This document shows positions 1-11,325 of a stretch of 64,000 bases of DNA, one piece after another. The translations under genes and the position numbers were made by a program. The notes below the pieces were generated by a model, which made no database searches, had not been told where the DNA came from, and saw only the letters and a list, made by a program, of their open reading frames with translations. The first letter of the stretch is position 1. Each line of letters begins with the position of its first letter. This DNA comes from Leptobrachium leishanense (lineage: Eukaryota; Chordata; Amphibia; Anura; Megophryidae), in NCBI GenBank assembly GCA_009667805.1, contig CM019066.1, positions 331,830,077-331,894,076 on the forward strand, given 5' to 3'.

Positions 1-371
1 ACGGGCCTTCGTGGGTCTGCATAATATGACAGAGAGAAGCCTGATATAGAGAGCGTTCCCCAATGGGATGAGTGGCAAGTTAAATTAAGTAGGTATAGGA
101 AAGGTTGAGGCCCAAAATCAATGCTGGGAGCGCTACCAGCTTAGAGTAAACCCACCCCAAGATTAACACCAAGCTACAGAGACTAAAAAAATAAAATCAA
201 AAACACAATCTGCATGGGAGTAAGCACTCCATCACTCAACATGTTTCGCCATACACAATAGTGTCCTCAGGAGCATGCAGGAAGTAATGCTCAGTCTGAC
301 AGCATAACAAGAAATAAGCTTATCTGTTCGCCAAATCTGTTGCCATCTGTTGGATAAATAGAGTTTCTACA
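1..371. other. Low-complexity flank with a possible retroelement tail
   Basis: No coding frame of note. On the minus strand, 244-270 reads CTGAGGA, then 16 bases, then GAAA. This is the spacing of a hammerhead-like core as found in some vertebrate retroelement tails. The bases between the boxes do not form a clean stem that closes next to GAAA, so this is at best a decayed motif. The rest is ordinary AT-rich sequence. Confidence 0.3.
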
Positions 372-765
372 TTAATCTCTTACCGCCCCTGGACGTACTA
401 TGCCATCCTGAAGGTGGGAGGGCTTTGTAGACGCAGGCGTACAGGTACACCCCGCATTTAGCCACCCTGACGGGCGATGCCCACCAGTCAATAAGGGGTT
501 AAAGAACTCAGTGCAGGACCAGCGGTTGAGATGTAATTCGAAAACATTCCCAGCGGATTTTAAAAACTGATCGCACCTTAGACATGCCCAGGGTGCTAAA
601 ACTTTTAGGGGCATGTTCCAGAGCCCAAACGCAATTCAAATAAGTTTGCAACAAACAAATTTAATTTGCAATGATACAGCACAGCAATAGATCATGTTAA
701 GGCGATCTCAGACTGCTGTGTTTGCTACTGATCGTGTATACACAATCACGGTACCGAAGAGTTAA
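372..765. mobile_element. piggyBac-type MITE, family P (copy 1)
   Basis: TTAA at 372-375 and again at 762-765 bracket ~386 bp whose ends are imperfect inverted repeats (TCTCTTACC / GGTACCGAAGAG). The interior and right end (a GTGTATACACAATCACGG stretch) match the copy at 54150-54616, and its terminus resembles 39078-39556 and 7669-8106. No transposase is present. A TTAA duplication is the hallmark of piggyBac; the family is inferred from that. Confidence 0.65.
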
Positions 766-2783
766 ATACACTTAATTTTCATATAGAATATTACTTTTAA
801 AAATCTTTAACATATGTTCGATATGAAACTATTGATTTCTAAGCTTGTCGCAATTCCTATTTTTTGCTTACATATCCGGGCTGTTTTCTGTGCAAAACCT
901 GTTGATTTGCACATTTCTGTGACTAGCTCAGTGCCTGTATCGTGTATTTCTAAATCAGTACAATTCCAAAGGCACTGTGTAATGTTTTATCATTATTTGA
1001 GGATCTTAGCCACTCTGCATCTGTCTATGCATCATGTCTTTAAAACAAGTTCTCTCCAGGAATACATTGATGCGAATAAGATACTTTGGCTGACTATTTA
1101 TGAGATTTTATTTGATGCCCTCATATGCAATATTATACAATTAATGCTAAACTATTCTTCATTCCTACCCAAATTATGTGAGTAGTTAAGATGAGACCCA
1201 TATAATTGTCAAATGACCTTGAAATTAGGACACATTGATATTTTAGATAATGTTCCTCTTGTAATTTTTGCACATTTGCAACATTAGTTATGGTTCAATA
1301 CCAGTATCAGGACCATTAGCGGCAAGTCAAATAGTTCTTAATTCATAAAACAGTAATTGCAGTGGAATTTCCAACTATTTAGCAACCTCTCCTATGCCTA
1401 GGATTTTTTTTTTATTTTTTCACGATCATATTCTATTACATTTATATGGAGATCATTGATTTTATTGAGCTCTTCATATCAGTAAATAATGTCGCTTGAT
1501 TTTATACTATTCGTGTTTTATCTGCTTTCCTGTAAGAAACTTTATCAAACTTATACCATGAAAAAATCCTAGTATACTTTGGATTAAATACTGTTACAGT
1601 GTCATCGATATTCTTATATAATACAGCTTAATACAAGTTTCCTAATCGTGCAATTGTATTTTCATCTAATCAAGCTGTGTAAGTTTAGTTATAACAATTT
1701 GAGCTTCTGTCAGGGTTTCAGCATGGAGGCGGCCATCTTGAACTACACCTTAATGTTCAGACCTTCACTTATATAGAAACTGATATTTATTTAGTTTATT
1801 TATAAAATGTTCTACCAGGAGCACATAATTTGAGATTGATTGCTGTTGTTTTCAAGTATCTCCTGGAATGGCCAACAGATTGACAAGGTAGAGTACATTG
1901 CTATAGACATTTGCGATTCAGCTCAGACCTAGAGGGAAATGGCCAGAAATCTCAGCAATTCAGATTGATGTCCAAACCGAATCTGTTTTCAAATAAAATT
2001 ATTCAAATTAAATTTTTACGATTATAATCATTCGGGTCTTAATATAATCATAAAAATTCAGATTTAATCGGAATAGTTTAAAAATAGAAAAGTCTATTTT
2101 CTAGTCTTAAAATAACCCTACAACTAATCCTAGCACTAATTATATGATGCCCTAGCCTAACCTAGCCCTAACCCTAGCACTGATCCTAATCATGTAACAC
2201 ACAGAAGACATAAACTAAGCCTAGCCCTGAACTAACCCTAAAACTAGCACTAAGCTTAGCCCCGCCTAACCCTTTTCTAACCTTAGCCCCCTAACCAGTT
2301 TTCTAATGCATTATATAAAAGAGGCTCTGATTATCGGAAGCAGTCGAATATATGGGACTCTTCTAATATTCTGAATAGGTCTAATACCAAAATATCGAAA
2401 GCTTTCGATATACTGAATCTGCTGATTCCGATTATTATCGTATCCGATATTTTAAGATTTTGAAACAATCTGAACTGAACCGAGACGTGCTCTTTGGCAC
2501 TGGACATGTCTACTATACATACATCTTCTCGCAATAAATTTTGAGAGGATTATAAATCACAGGGAAAATTATCACTTTAGAGATCTCAGGGTCCTGGATG
2601 ATTTAATAATTTCTGGAAGGCTCTGCCACAGCTGTGCAACTTTTAACAAAAATTCCGTTTAGCCTGCTGCCTTTTTGTAGTGGGGAATTAAGAGCAAAGT
2701 GCTGAAGGAACAAGTACGACATGAGGGTCTAGGCGTATGTATGGTGTTTTGTGGGAGGGATTTCTGTACAGTGTACTCATGGG
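766..2783. other. AT-rich stretch without a gene; old repeat fragments
   Basis: A 123-codon open frame at 814-1185 has no recognisable domain and ordinary AT-rich composition; I do not call it a gene. About 1785-1875 matches 36268-36362 (bases around ACCAGGA and TTTTCAAGTAT), an old dispersed repeat tail. About 2100-2290 is a degenerate C-rich stretch of CCTAAC-like and CCCTAGC-like words resembling decayed telomeric repeat. The GCCATCTTG at 1731-1739 fits the YY1 core. Nothing else stands out. Confidence 0.5.
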
Positions 2784-2889
2784 TAGGGATGAGCTGTTCG
2801 GGTTCGGACGGTTCAGAGTTCGACCCGAACTTTGGCAGTTCGAAAGTTCGCGAATTTCGAACTTTTTGGGTGTGTTCGGTTGGAGTTCG

Positions 2890-3015
2890 AAAAAAAAAAG
2901 AAATTTTGAAAAAAGTATAGAAAATGCTTAAAAAATACTAAAAAATCTAGAAATAAAGAGACTCTTTACTGCAGAATATTATAAGCAACGGTTTATTAGA
3001 TATTGAATTAAAAAC
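2890..3015 (-). repeat. Shared ~120-bp cassette (copy 1)
   Basis: An AT-rich block centred on a stretch with AGAGACTCTTTACTGCAGAA. It recurs near 12915-13030, 22285-22410, 40725-40830 and 41540-41660, in both orientations. The last two sit in a different MITE family from H1, H2 and H4, so the block has moved between families. No coding content. Confidence 0.7.
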
Positions 3016-3197
3016 TAATGTGTACGAGGAAAGATTATCAACTCTAAATGACCTCTGTTCACACACGGCATTACACCAGGTGTTTTTAGTCTGGTAATCA
3101 ATTTGATACATTGTACACCATACTGAGGGTGGGGTGGTGTCTGCTCCTGATTGAGATTTGAGAATTAATTTCCCTAAAACATCCTAATATGCTGCAT

Positions 3198-4729
3198 TTA
3201 ACCCTTTTGCTGCTGAGGCTTTTCACACCTCTGTGCTGAGGTCATTTTTACCGCTTTCGCTCATCATGTTTAACCGCGTTTTGTAGCCATATTTTGATAT
3301 ATGACCCAGACATATTATATATCGTTCTTTCCGGCAGACTTGGCAGATTCATAATATGTCATTATTATATGTATACGTTATGTCATGTCTGTATATTATA
3401 ACAAAAATGCAATAAAATTAGAATTTTCAACAATTTATTATGTGTAAAGTATTTTTTTTCACATTTTAACATGCGATCGTTTGCGGTTATATTTTGTATG
3501 GGGTGCGCTTGTTAAAAAAATTAGAAATGGGGTCTCATTACATTTTTTTTGGGGAAAATTTTGCTTTTTTTAACAAACGCACTGCATACAAAAATCGTTA
3601 GTGCAGCATTATTGTTCACATTATAATTGAAATGGGAACAATATTGCTGCATTAACAAAACAAAAAAAAAACTTGTTTATTTTTTTTAGATTTTTTTTTA
3701 AATATTTTTATTTTTTTATTTTTATTTTTTTAAAAAAAACATTTTTCATGCTCATGTTTGGTATCCTTTGAAAGGCCATGCTCTGGCCGATCCAACAATA
3801 TCAAACATTAACCCCTAGCTGCCACGGATCGGGAGATAGGGGGTTCATTGGGTTAACGCCAGGACTGGTGTCATCGTGCCAGGGGGAGTTCCTGGAGGCT
3901 TGGCCGACATCCGAGATGTCGGCCAGCTCCAGGAGAGGATCACGATCCGGCGCTTTTCAGCGCCAATTCGTGATCCGGCTCCCCATGGGTTAATCACAGC
4001 CACCGTTTGGAAGGGCAGGCTGTGCCCTTCCAAACAGTGCCTGGATTAACCCTCTGCCTCCCGGCGATCGGGACCTCCCCCCCTCCCTTTCAGGCGCTTC
4101 CTCCGCACATGCAGGGTCAGACGAACGCATTTTCGCGTTGTCTGTGAAAAAGTGCGTTCGAGCGAATGGACGCATTTTTTCACGGAGTACGCGATAGCAG
4201 TCATACGATGCGCATTTGCGTTCGTGATTTTGTACGGATCATCAATAAAACACTTTTGCATCTGGACGTTATGTTGGCCGGACATTAGCAGTGTCTGACA
4301 TCTCCAAATCACGCAAACACGCCGCTAGCGGACGCAGCGCACTCTGTACGACCGTACTAGTGGTTTCACGTTCTCGACAAAATGCGTTCGTTTGCCACTT
4401 GCGTTGCACGGCCGGACTTTCGTGCGACCGTACTTCGTATATTGGCCGTCATTGCCCGTCATTTGCTGCTAGTGCGGCCGTAATTAAGTGCACCAGAACG
4501 CACGTTTAAAGTGCGCTAGTCTGACCCTAGCCTGAGATGTCATTGCGCCGCCGCAATGACATCTAATTGCTCCGCCGGGGTCCCGGAGTGCTCGCACCGG
4601 GGGCGCAGCAATTCGCCGGAATCTGGCGGATTGCTGCCTCCTGTGCGTGGACGCGCTCAGCGCGTCCATAGCACAGGAGAACCACTTGGCTGGACACGCT
4701 GAGCGCGTCCATAGCAGCCAAGTGGTTAA
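3198..4729. mobile_element. piggyBac-type element, family Q (nested in H1)
   Basis: TTAA at 3198-3201 and 4726-4729 bracket the element. The left end reads CCCTTTTGCTGCTGAGGC and the right end AGCAGCCAAGTGG. H2 keeps the empty site with a single TTAA (12715-12718), which confirms both borders. The left third is AT-rich with long T and A runs, the right third CpG-rich with palindromic GCGCTCAGCGCGTCC words. It is close kin to 43819-45063. A truncated Harbinger MITE (4113-4532) is nested in it. Short open frames here are not recognisable proteins. Confidence 0.8.
4113..4532. mobile_element. Harbinger-type MITE, copy F (left end damaged)
   Basis: Right terminus CTGACCCTAGCC and left terminus CAGGGTCAGAC match the other copies, but the outer few bases on the left are lost. 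Comparison with the related piggyBac copy at 44810-44880 shows host sequence missing at that junction. The CpG-rich interior contains the family words AACGTTATGTTGGCCGGACA. Confidence 0.65.
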
Positions 4730-4763
4730 CTGGTGTTTGAAAAAATTTCAAAATAACATCTAA

Positions 4764-5212
4764 GGCTAGGGTCAGATGAGCGCATTTTGTTCGGACTGTG
4801 CGTCCGTGCAGTACGGACGTACTTACTGACTGACAACAAGGTAGTGGCCAAACAGTCCGTTTTTTTCACTGACAGATTTTTTGACTGATGTAGAAAGGAA
4901 AATAAATTAAAATGAAAAAACATTCTGTCCGTCAAAAATGCTGGACGTATAAATGCAGTCCATCTGACCTTGTTTCATCACTCACATACAAAGCTACACG
5001 GACGTTGCGGACGTGGCGCACTCCGCACGTCCGTTCTAGCAATATTACGTTCTTGCCTAACCTGCGTCCGTTTGCTGCGTCCGCCATGCATCCGCACTTC
5101 CGTGCGGACGTACTTCGTGTGTGGGGCTCCATTGGTCAGAATGCTATGCTGCCACGGACGTACAAATGTGCGGCAACATGGACGTGATAACTGCGCTCGT
5201 CTGACCCCAGCC
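4764..5212. mobile_element. Harbinger-type MITE, copy A
   Basis: Starts GGCTAGGGTCAGA and ends CTGACCCCAGCC, flanked by TAA (4761-4763) and TTA/TAA (5213-5216). H2 preserves the uninterrupted site near 12681. The interior is rich in ACGGACGTAC-type words. Three-base TWA duplications point to PIF/Harbinger. No coding capacity. Several overlapping open frames here are an effect of CpG-rich, stop-poor sequence. Confidence 0.75.
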
Positions 5213-5251
5213 TTAAGCAATGTTATTTTTCACCTCGGGATTAAACATTCA

Positions 5252-6189
5252 CAGGGTTATTCAGAGAGCGGTGAAAAGCAGGAGAATAACTGGAGAAGTG
5301 AAAATTCTAGGTCAAAATAGCCAAACCAGAAAAATTCTCCCATTTAACTCACTTTCCAAATTGGCTATTTGGTCTAGATTGTTCTCTTCTCCTGCCAGTT
5401 CTCCTGGCTTTCACCTCTCTCTCAGGGTTGTTCAGAGAAAGGTGAAAACCAGGAGAATGGCAGGAAACGAGAACAATCTGGACCAAATAGCCGATTTGGA
5501 AAGTGAGATAAGGCTAGGGTCAGACTAATGCATTTTTCACAGCGACCGAAAGTGCGTCCGAACGCATTGCCGTATTTTTTCACGGAATGCGCGAAAACGG
5601 TCATACGATGCGCATTTTTGTGCGTGATTTTTTACGGATCCAAAGCAGGAAACTTTGGGTGTCTGGACGTTATGTTGGCCGGACATGAGCAGGGTCTGAC
5701 GTCTCCAAATCACGCACACACGCGCTAGTGGACGCAGCGCACTCTGTACGTCCGTACTAGCGGTTCTGCGTTCTCGAAAAAATGCGTTAATTTTCCACTT
5801 GCGTTGCGCAGCCGGACTTTCGTGCGACCGTACTTCGTATATTGGCTGTCATTGCCCGTCATTTGCTGCTAGTGCGGCCGTGATTAAGTGCGCGTAAACG
5901 CATGTTAAAAATTCGCTAGTCTGACCCTAGCCTAAATGGGAGAATTTTTCTGGTTTGGCTATTTTGACCTAGAATTTTCCATTCTCCAGTCATTCTCCTG
6001 CTCTACACTCCTCTCTGAATAACCCTGACAGGGTTATTCAGAGAAAGGTGAAACTCAGGAGAATGACTGAAGAGAAAATTCTAGGTCAAAATAGCCAAAC
6101 CAGAAAAATTCTCCCATTTATATCACTTTCCAAATCGGCTATTTGGTCTAGAATTTTCCATTCTCCAGTCATTCTCCTGCTTTTCACCG
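5252..6189. repeat. Three tandem palindromic MITEs (family M) in H1
   Basis: Three adjoining ~170-bp palindromic units begin at 5252, 5423 and 6029 with CAGGGTT(A/G)TTCAGAGA. Each contains ATTCTAGGTCAAAATAGCC and its inverse. The middle unit is split by Harbinger copy B and the third lacks its right end. The same three-unit array with the same Harbinger insertion occurs inverted in H2 (11713-12644), so it predates the H1/H2 split. Confidence 0.8.
5512..5932. mobile_element. Harbinger-type MITE, copy B
   Basis: Starts GGCTAGGGTCAGACTA, ends TAGTCTGACCCTAGCC, with exact TAA duplications at 5509-5511 and 5933-5935. It lies inside the palindromic unit 5423-6027 and corresponds by position to copy E of H2. 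Confidence 0.85.
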
Positions 6190-6620
6190 CCAAAAAATCA
6201 GTAAACTTTTTCTGCGTGTCCAAAAATGTCTCCTCTTTTCATACAGACTGCCGCCCCAAGCAGTTGTTTATGGATAGATTAAAGGAAAAGCATTTACCGT
6301 CATTTGAAATGTCATTTTTTGGTTTTTACATATTTCTATACATCCTAGAAATTCGCCACTTCACGGGCAGGTTATGGGGACCTCCTAGGCACGATATTTG
6401 AAGGAATTTTTCGTTTTTATTTTTAACCCTTATTTCATGGAAAACTCACTGTCCCTTTAAAAATGTTTTTTTTTTTACTTTTTGTCCTTGTTTCCTTTCC
6501 CCTAGGGCACTACCCAGACCCCCATACACTTTTTATGGCAAATATCTAGCATATATTCCCTCTTGGAGGGCACTCTCAAAAACCAAATTTTCAGCCCCAT
6601 TGACTTGTATGGAGTTCGAG
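6190..6620. repeat. hAT H-family shared internal module
   Basis: Sequence running from a CAGACTGCCGCCCCAAGCAG stretch to CACTCTCAAAAACC recurs at 11330-11715, 13865-14260, 18105-18480 and, in part, 43057-43315. It is the best conserved internal part of the H family and contains the CCTAGGGCACTACCC-type stretch. Noncoding in all copies. Confidence 0.75.
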
Positions 6621-6710
6621 TTCGGGTTCGGGTTTGGATCCGAACATTTGGAAAGTTCGGGTTCGGCTTCGAACCTAACTCGGGGAGTGTTCGGCTCATC
6701 CCTACCCATG

Positions 6711-7141
6711 GGTTTGGGTCAAAATCCCGAATGCCATATTCCCTACACAGAGAACTCCCTGACGGCCAACTTCCCTACACGGTCATCTTCCCTACACAGA
6801 CAACTCCCTGACGGCCAACTTCCCTACGCGGCCAACTTCCCTACACGGCCAACTCCCTGACGGGCAACTTCCAGACATCCAAAATCCCAGCGGCTAACAC
6901 TAACCCTACTCCCTTCCCCCCTAAACCTGGCCCCAACCCTAACCTCCCTAAACCTAGCCCTACCCCTTAAATAGGGTTAGGGTGTTAGTTTTAGGGTTAG
7001 CCGCTGGGATTATGGATGTTTGGAAGTTGACCATGTAGGGAAGTTGGGATGTCCGGCACTTGTTCTGTTTGGAAGTTGGCCGTCGGAATGTTGGCATTAG
7101 GGAACCTGGCTGTAGGGATTTTGTCCGGCACCCTGTACCCA
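6711..7141. mobile_element. Foldback element with telomere-like centre
   Basis: Left arm has GGTCAAAATCCC and repeated CCAACTTCCCTACAC words; the right arm (7015-7141) carries the inverse, including TGTAGGGAAGTTGG and TGTAGGGATTTTGTCC. The centre (about 6893-7010) is degenerate CCCTAAC followed by TTAGGGTTAGG, itself inverted. It starts directly beside the H1 target duplication. Family unknown. Confidence 0.55.
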
Positions 7142-7668
7142 TATGTATACGTAGAAGGGTGTGTCCACTCTTTGAATTGCATCTGTTTTCAGGTCCCCAT
7201 TTACATTGGGTGGGGGAGTTCCTAAGCGGTTCATGAAAAAGAGCATGTTTGTGAATATTTACAGTTTCTAAGTGATAAGTGTAATGTAATATATGCATAC
7301 CCTGAAATTGCGCCTGTGCATACCTAGGACCACACCACCTTTAGGGTAGAGTCTATAGCTTGTTAATATGATCGACAGATTCAAAAATTGAAACAAATCC
7401 AGGAATAAACCCTTAGCAGCCATAGAATTATAAAGATATTTTCCCAGTGCTAAGGTCTGCAGGATACACATTCGGCCAATAGTAGCCATGGACATTTTAT
7501 GGGTTTTAGGAAATGTTTTTAATGAAACATCATATTAAACCACATGCCAACATTTTGACTTCATCATAACCTTTATCAAGGTGAGTCTGAACTGGATAAC
7601 GAGATCAATACAATGAGATGGCTTAAGACGCATACCAATCATAAACCTTGCTTCATTAATATGCACTT
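7142..7668. other. No gene seen
   Basis: AT-rich intergenic sequence. Two overlapping reverse frames (6960-7298, 7268-7495) have no recognisable domain. No terminal repeats identified. Confidence 0.4.
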
Positions 7669-8106
7669 TTAAAACCTTTCACTGTCTATTTATTATCCAT
7701 AAACTCAGTGCCCGGGCCGAATGGATTTATGGAAAAAAAATTGCACTATACATACACTTAAACTGTGCTTCAAATATCCAAAGCACAGTTTCAAATGTAT
7801 GCATTATTTTAAAGGCAGATGGCACCATCTACTGGCCAAATAGTACAATTACACTTTGGGATTAATTTTTTTCTTGAGGGAAAAAAGTAATCCAATCCGT
7901 TTAAACTGTTTTGGCATCTTGGGTATCATGACCAAGGTCCTAAAACTTCAGAGGCACATACTGGAACCTATATGCAAATTAATTTTGTTTGCAAAAACAG
8001 GAAATTGTTTTCCATTGCTCCAGTATTAGCCCACATATACTCGATATGAGGCAACCGCAGGTCCTTGCAGATCGAATCTATGCAATCTTGGTATTGAAGA
8101 ACTTAA
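7669..8106. mobile_element. piggyBac-type MITE, family P (copy 2)
   Basis: TTAA at 7669-7672 and 8103-8106. Ends read ACCTTTCACTG and TTGGTATTGAAGAAC, matching the family P terminus with a CACTACC core. The interior shares the CATCTACTGGCCAAAT stretch with 39078-39556 and the GCACATACTGGA(G/A)CC stretch with 54150-54616. Confidence 0.6.
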
Positions 8107-8543
8107 AGTGGATTGTATGTTGTTGTTTTGGTTGATTTGAGTCGTGCCCTAAAAAGCGATTAAATATCAGAATGTTGCCACCTTGCGGCCACTGAGAAAA
8201 TTGCTGCTGTAAAAAAATCACTGTTTTAAAAATGTAATATCAACTTTTCAGTGTAATTTACTCCAATACCTGTGTTATTTTTCTGATGTGCAAAAATAAG
8301 GCACGTGTAATTTCTAAGGTTAGTACTAGAGTTACAGTTAGGGTCAGCTTTAACTCTAATAAACAGATTTTGCTTCTTTCTTTACAAAACCTTCACTACT
8401 GCACACATACATAAAAAAGGAGCAGAAACTGCTGCCTAAAAATGAAGTGAGCAGGATGAATTTCTTATGGAAATGAGTAGTATTTGTTGGTTAGGGATAA
8501 CCATAACCCTAGCAGTAACCTTAGTACTATCTCTAACACTAAA
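8107..8543. other. No gene seen
   Basis: AT-rich spacer with scattered CCCTAGC/CTAACAC words near its right end. No structure that I could assign. Confidence 0.4.
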
Positions 8544-9395
8544 AGGGGTCATTCAAAGACTGCCGAACTTGCCACCGAATTGCACCGAACGGTAAATTTC
8601 ACTTGTTCAGTGCAATTTTGTGGCAATTCGGCTATTTGGAAAGCTGGCAATTCAGCAAATATTGGCAAATTGCCAGCAAAATATGGTACAATTAGTCTCA
8701 GTCGCAATTCGGCGACCTTCGACAGCAGTGAAATTCCCCATAGAGAAGTGATGGTTAATCTATTCAGAAAACGCCAAACAGCACCGAATTTTGGCGAAAT
8801 GCCCAGATTTTCGAGTGCTTTAGTTTGACAGGTTTAAACAGGCGAATCCCATAGTTTTCAATGTAAAAATAAATTGCTATTTTTTATAAATAGTTTTCTT
8901 CAACTGTTTATTCTTTTCATTTGCAGCAAAAAGACTTTTTATTTATTTATATTTTAGAGTTTCTAGGCATGTTTATGGATTTTTTAGGCCTAATCTTTGA
9001 TTCCCATTTTTTCTAAATTGCGTTTTTTTTATTTTGTAACAGACTGTTTTATTATTTTTTATAGGACCTTTTTTAATTATTTCCATGCATCTTCATGCAT
9101 TTTTTTCTTATAAATGCCTTTTTTAAAAATGCTGTTTTTTTTTAACCCTCAGTTCGGTGGCATTCAGCGGTCTGTTCAGGGGCATTTGGCTGATCGTCGG
9201 CTGCATTCGGCAGCCTGTTCTGCGGTTTGCTGGCTGCGTTCGGCGGTCTGTTCGGTGGTCGGCGATTGCATTCGGCAGATTCCTTCGACGCACTTCAGGG
9301 ACCCTGCAGTGAATGCTGAATTCACCGCAGGGTCAGCCAATTGAACTCGCCGAAGTGCACCGTACAAGAAATTTCGTTGCTCTTTGAATAACCCT
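8544..9395. mobile_element. MITE family K (copy 0)
   Basis: Begins GGGGTCATTCAAAG and ends CTTTGAATAACCCT. The interior has repeated TTCGGCG and GAATTCACCGCAGGGTC words and an AT-rich middle. Related copies are 40436-41233 and about 30745-31308, with a fragment at 23495-23640. Target duplication not resolved. The short frames here have no known domain. Confidence 0.6.
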
Positions 9396-9399
9396 CTAA

Positions 9400-9822
9400 G
9401 GCTAGGGTCAGACTGAGGCAGTGCGAACGCGCGTTCTGGCGCACTTAATCACGGCCGCACTAGCAGCAGATGCCGGGCAATGACGGCCATATATACGAAG
9501 TACGTCGCACAAAAGTCCGGCTGCGCAACGCAAGTGGAAAATGAACGCATTTTTTCGAGAACGTTAAACCACTAGTACTGACGTACAGAGTGTGCTGCGT
9601 CCGCTAGTGGCATGTGTGCGGAATTGGAGACATCAGACGCTGCTAATGTCCGGCCAACATAACGTCCAGATGCAAGAAGTGTTTTATTGATGATCCGTAC
9701 AAATCACGGATGAAACTGCGCATAGTATGACCGCTATTGCGTATTCTGTGAAAAAATACGTCCATTCTTCGAACGCACATTTTCACGGACAACGTGAAAA
9801 ATGCGTTAGTCTGACCCTAGCC
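9400..9822. mobile_element. Harbinger-type MITE, copy C
   Basis: GGCTAGGGTCAGAC ... CTGACCCTAGCC with exact TAA duplications at 9397-9399 and 9823-9825. It was inserted exactly at the right edge of family K copy 0. Confidence 0.85.
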
Positions 9823-9825
9823 TAA

Positions 9826-10715
9826 AACAAGTACAAATAATTAACCTACCCCTAAAAGTAACCCTATACCTAAAACAAGCAAGATAAATCATTCAATCCA
9901 AGTGACAGTGTGAATAAAAAAATATGTATTTTACCCCTTTCACAACCTTTTGTGTTGCAATACATTGAAAAGTAATCATTACCATAACAATACCCATTTG
10001 CATACATTTATAATTCAGGATTAGTGTGCCCTCAGTGGAGAAACAAAATTCTTTGTGTTATCTTTCTCACGCTGGAGATAAATAAGAAAAGCTAAACCTC
10101 ACAAAAAGTTTTTTTAAAAAATGTCACTGCTGCATTACAACATCCATGGAGAGAGGGCAGAATACAGGGAGAGCTCTCTGGCCACTCACTGCTGTACAGG
10201 GATAAGAATCAGGGTGTTATAATGACTGAAAATCCCTGTACAGTACAGATACAAGGTGTTACTGCAGTTTCCATATACAGGCATTGCGCCACATACAGAT
10301 ATTATTTTTATATTCTATTGATATTTTTTGAAGCTGCATTGCTAATAAACTCATTATGATCACTACATATTCCCATAAATAGGTGATCTGATCATTTTTA
10401 TTATCAATATCACATTTACTGGATTGGACACAAAGGTCATTTCTGCCTGTATGCTAATAATGCAGACCCCTTGTGACTTTGTACAATATAATGGATGCCA
10501 TATTGAGTTCAGAATCATTAATTCCAACATAAAATCTGTAAAGTATAAACAAATGCATGAATAATTAAAAATGAGCTAATTTACATTATCTTACTTTTTT
10601 AACTACTTCAGAACAACAACTTCTGTTCAAATTTTCTATTTTATCCTATGTTAACGACCCATCCCATGGTTCAAATACTGTTATGATAAAAAAATTCACC
10701 AAAAGTCACTTTTAT
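9826..10715. other. Old dispersed repeat, no gene
   Basis: About 9945-10125 is a diverged copy of 22700-22915: both carry AATACATTGAAAAG, CCCATTTGCATA and ATTCTTTGTGTT/ATTCTTTGTTTA in the same order. The remainder is AT-rich without recognisable elements. Confidence 0.5.
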
Positions 10716-10903
10716 AGGGTTATTCAGAGAGAGGTGAAAACCAGGAGAATGACTAGAGAAGTGAAAATTCTAGGTCAAAATTAGGGATGAGCCGAACACT
10801 CCCTGAGTTCGGTTCGGAGCCGAACCCGAACTTTCCAAGTGTTCGTATCCGAACCCGAACTCGAACTCCATACAAGTCAATGGGGCTGAAAATTCGGTTT
10901 TTA

Positions 10904-11325
10904 GGCTGGGGTCAGACTAGCGCACTTTTAACGTGCGTTCTGGCGCACTTAATCACGGCCGCACTAGCAGCAAATGACGGGCAATGACAGCCAATATACG
11001 AAGTACGGTCGCACGAAAGTCCGGCCGCGCAACGCAAGTGGAAAATTAACGCATTTTTTCGAGAACGCAGAACCGCTAGTACGGACGTACAGAGTGCGTT
11101 GCGTCCGCTAGCGGTGTGTGTGATTTGGAGACGTCAGACCCTGCTCGTGTCCGGCCAACATAACGTCCAGACGCAAAAAGTTTCCTGGTTTGGATTCGTA
11201 AAACATCACGCACGAAAATGCGCATCGTATGACCATTTTCGCATATTCCGTGAAAAAATACATCAATGCGTTCGGACGCACTTTTTTACGTTCGCGTGTA
11301 AAAATGCTTTCGTTTGACCCTAGCC
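10904..11325. mobile_element. Harbinger-type MITE, copy D
   Basis: GGCTGGGGTCAGACTAG ... TTTGACCCTAGCC, with TTA at 10901-10903 and 11326-11328. Inserted near the left terminus of H2, absent at the matching place in H1 (near 6570-6600). Confidence 0.82.

Larger units (their letters stand above)
2784..6704 (-). mobile_element. hAT element H1 (non-autonomous, heavily nested)
   Basis: Starts TAGGGATGAGC and ends with the inverse GCTCATCCCTA. It is flanked by an 8-bp target duplication with one mismatch (CTCATGGG at 2776-2783, CCCATGGG at 6705-6712). Eight-base duplications with such short inverted ends are typical of hAT transposons. The terminal ~250 bp on each side are rich in TTCG/CGAA words. 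H1 lies inverted relative to H2 (10782-13147). Nested inside are a piggyBac element (3198-4729), Harbinger MITEs (4764-5212, 5512-5932) and a three-copy palindromic MITE array (5252-6189). No transposase frame survives. Confidence 0.8.

Noticed and set aside
814..1185. 123-codon open frame
   Set aside because: No recognisable domain, AT-rich codon use, no splice or promoter context; consistent with chance.
2100..2290. Interstitial telomere
   Set aside because: CCTAAC-like words are too irregular for a telomeric (TTAGGG)n tract; only noted as degenerate.
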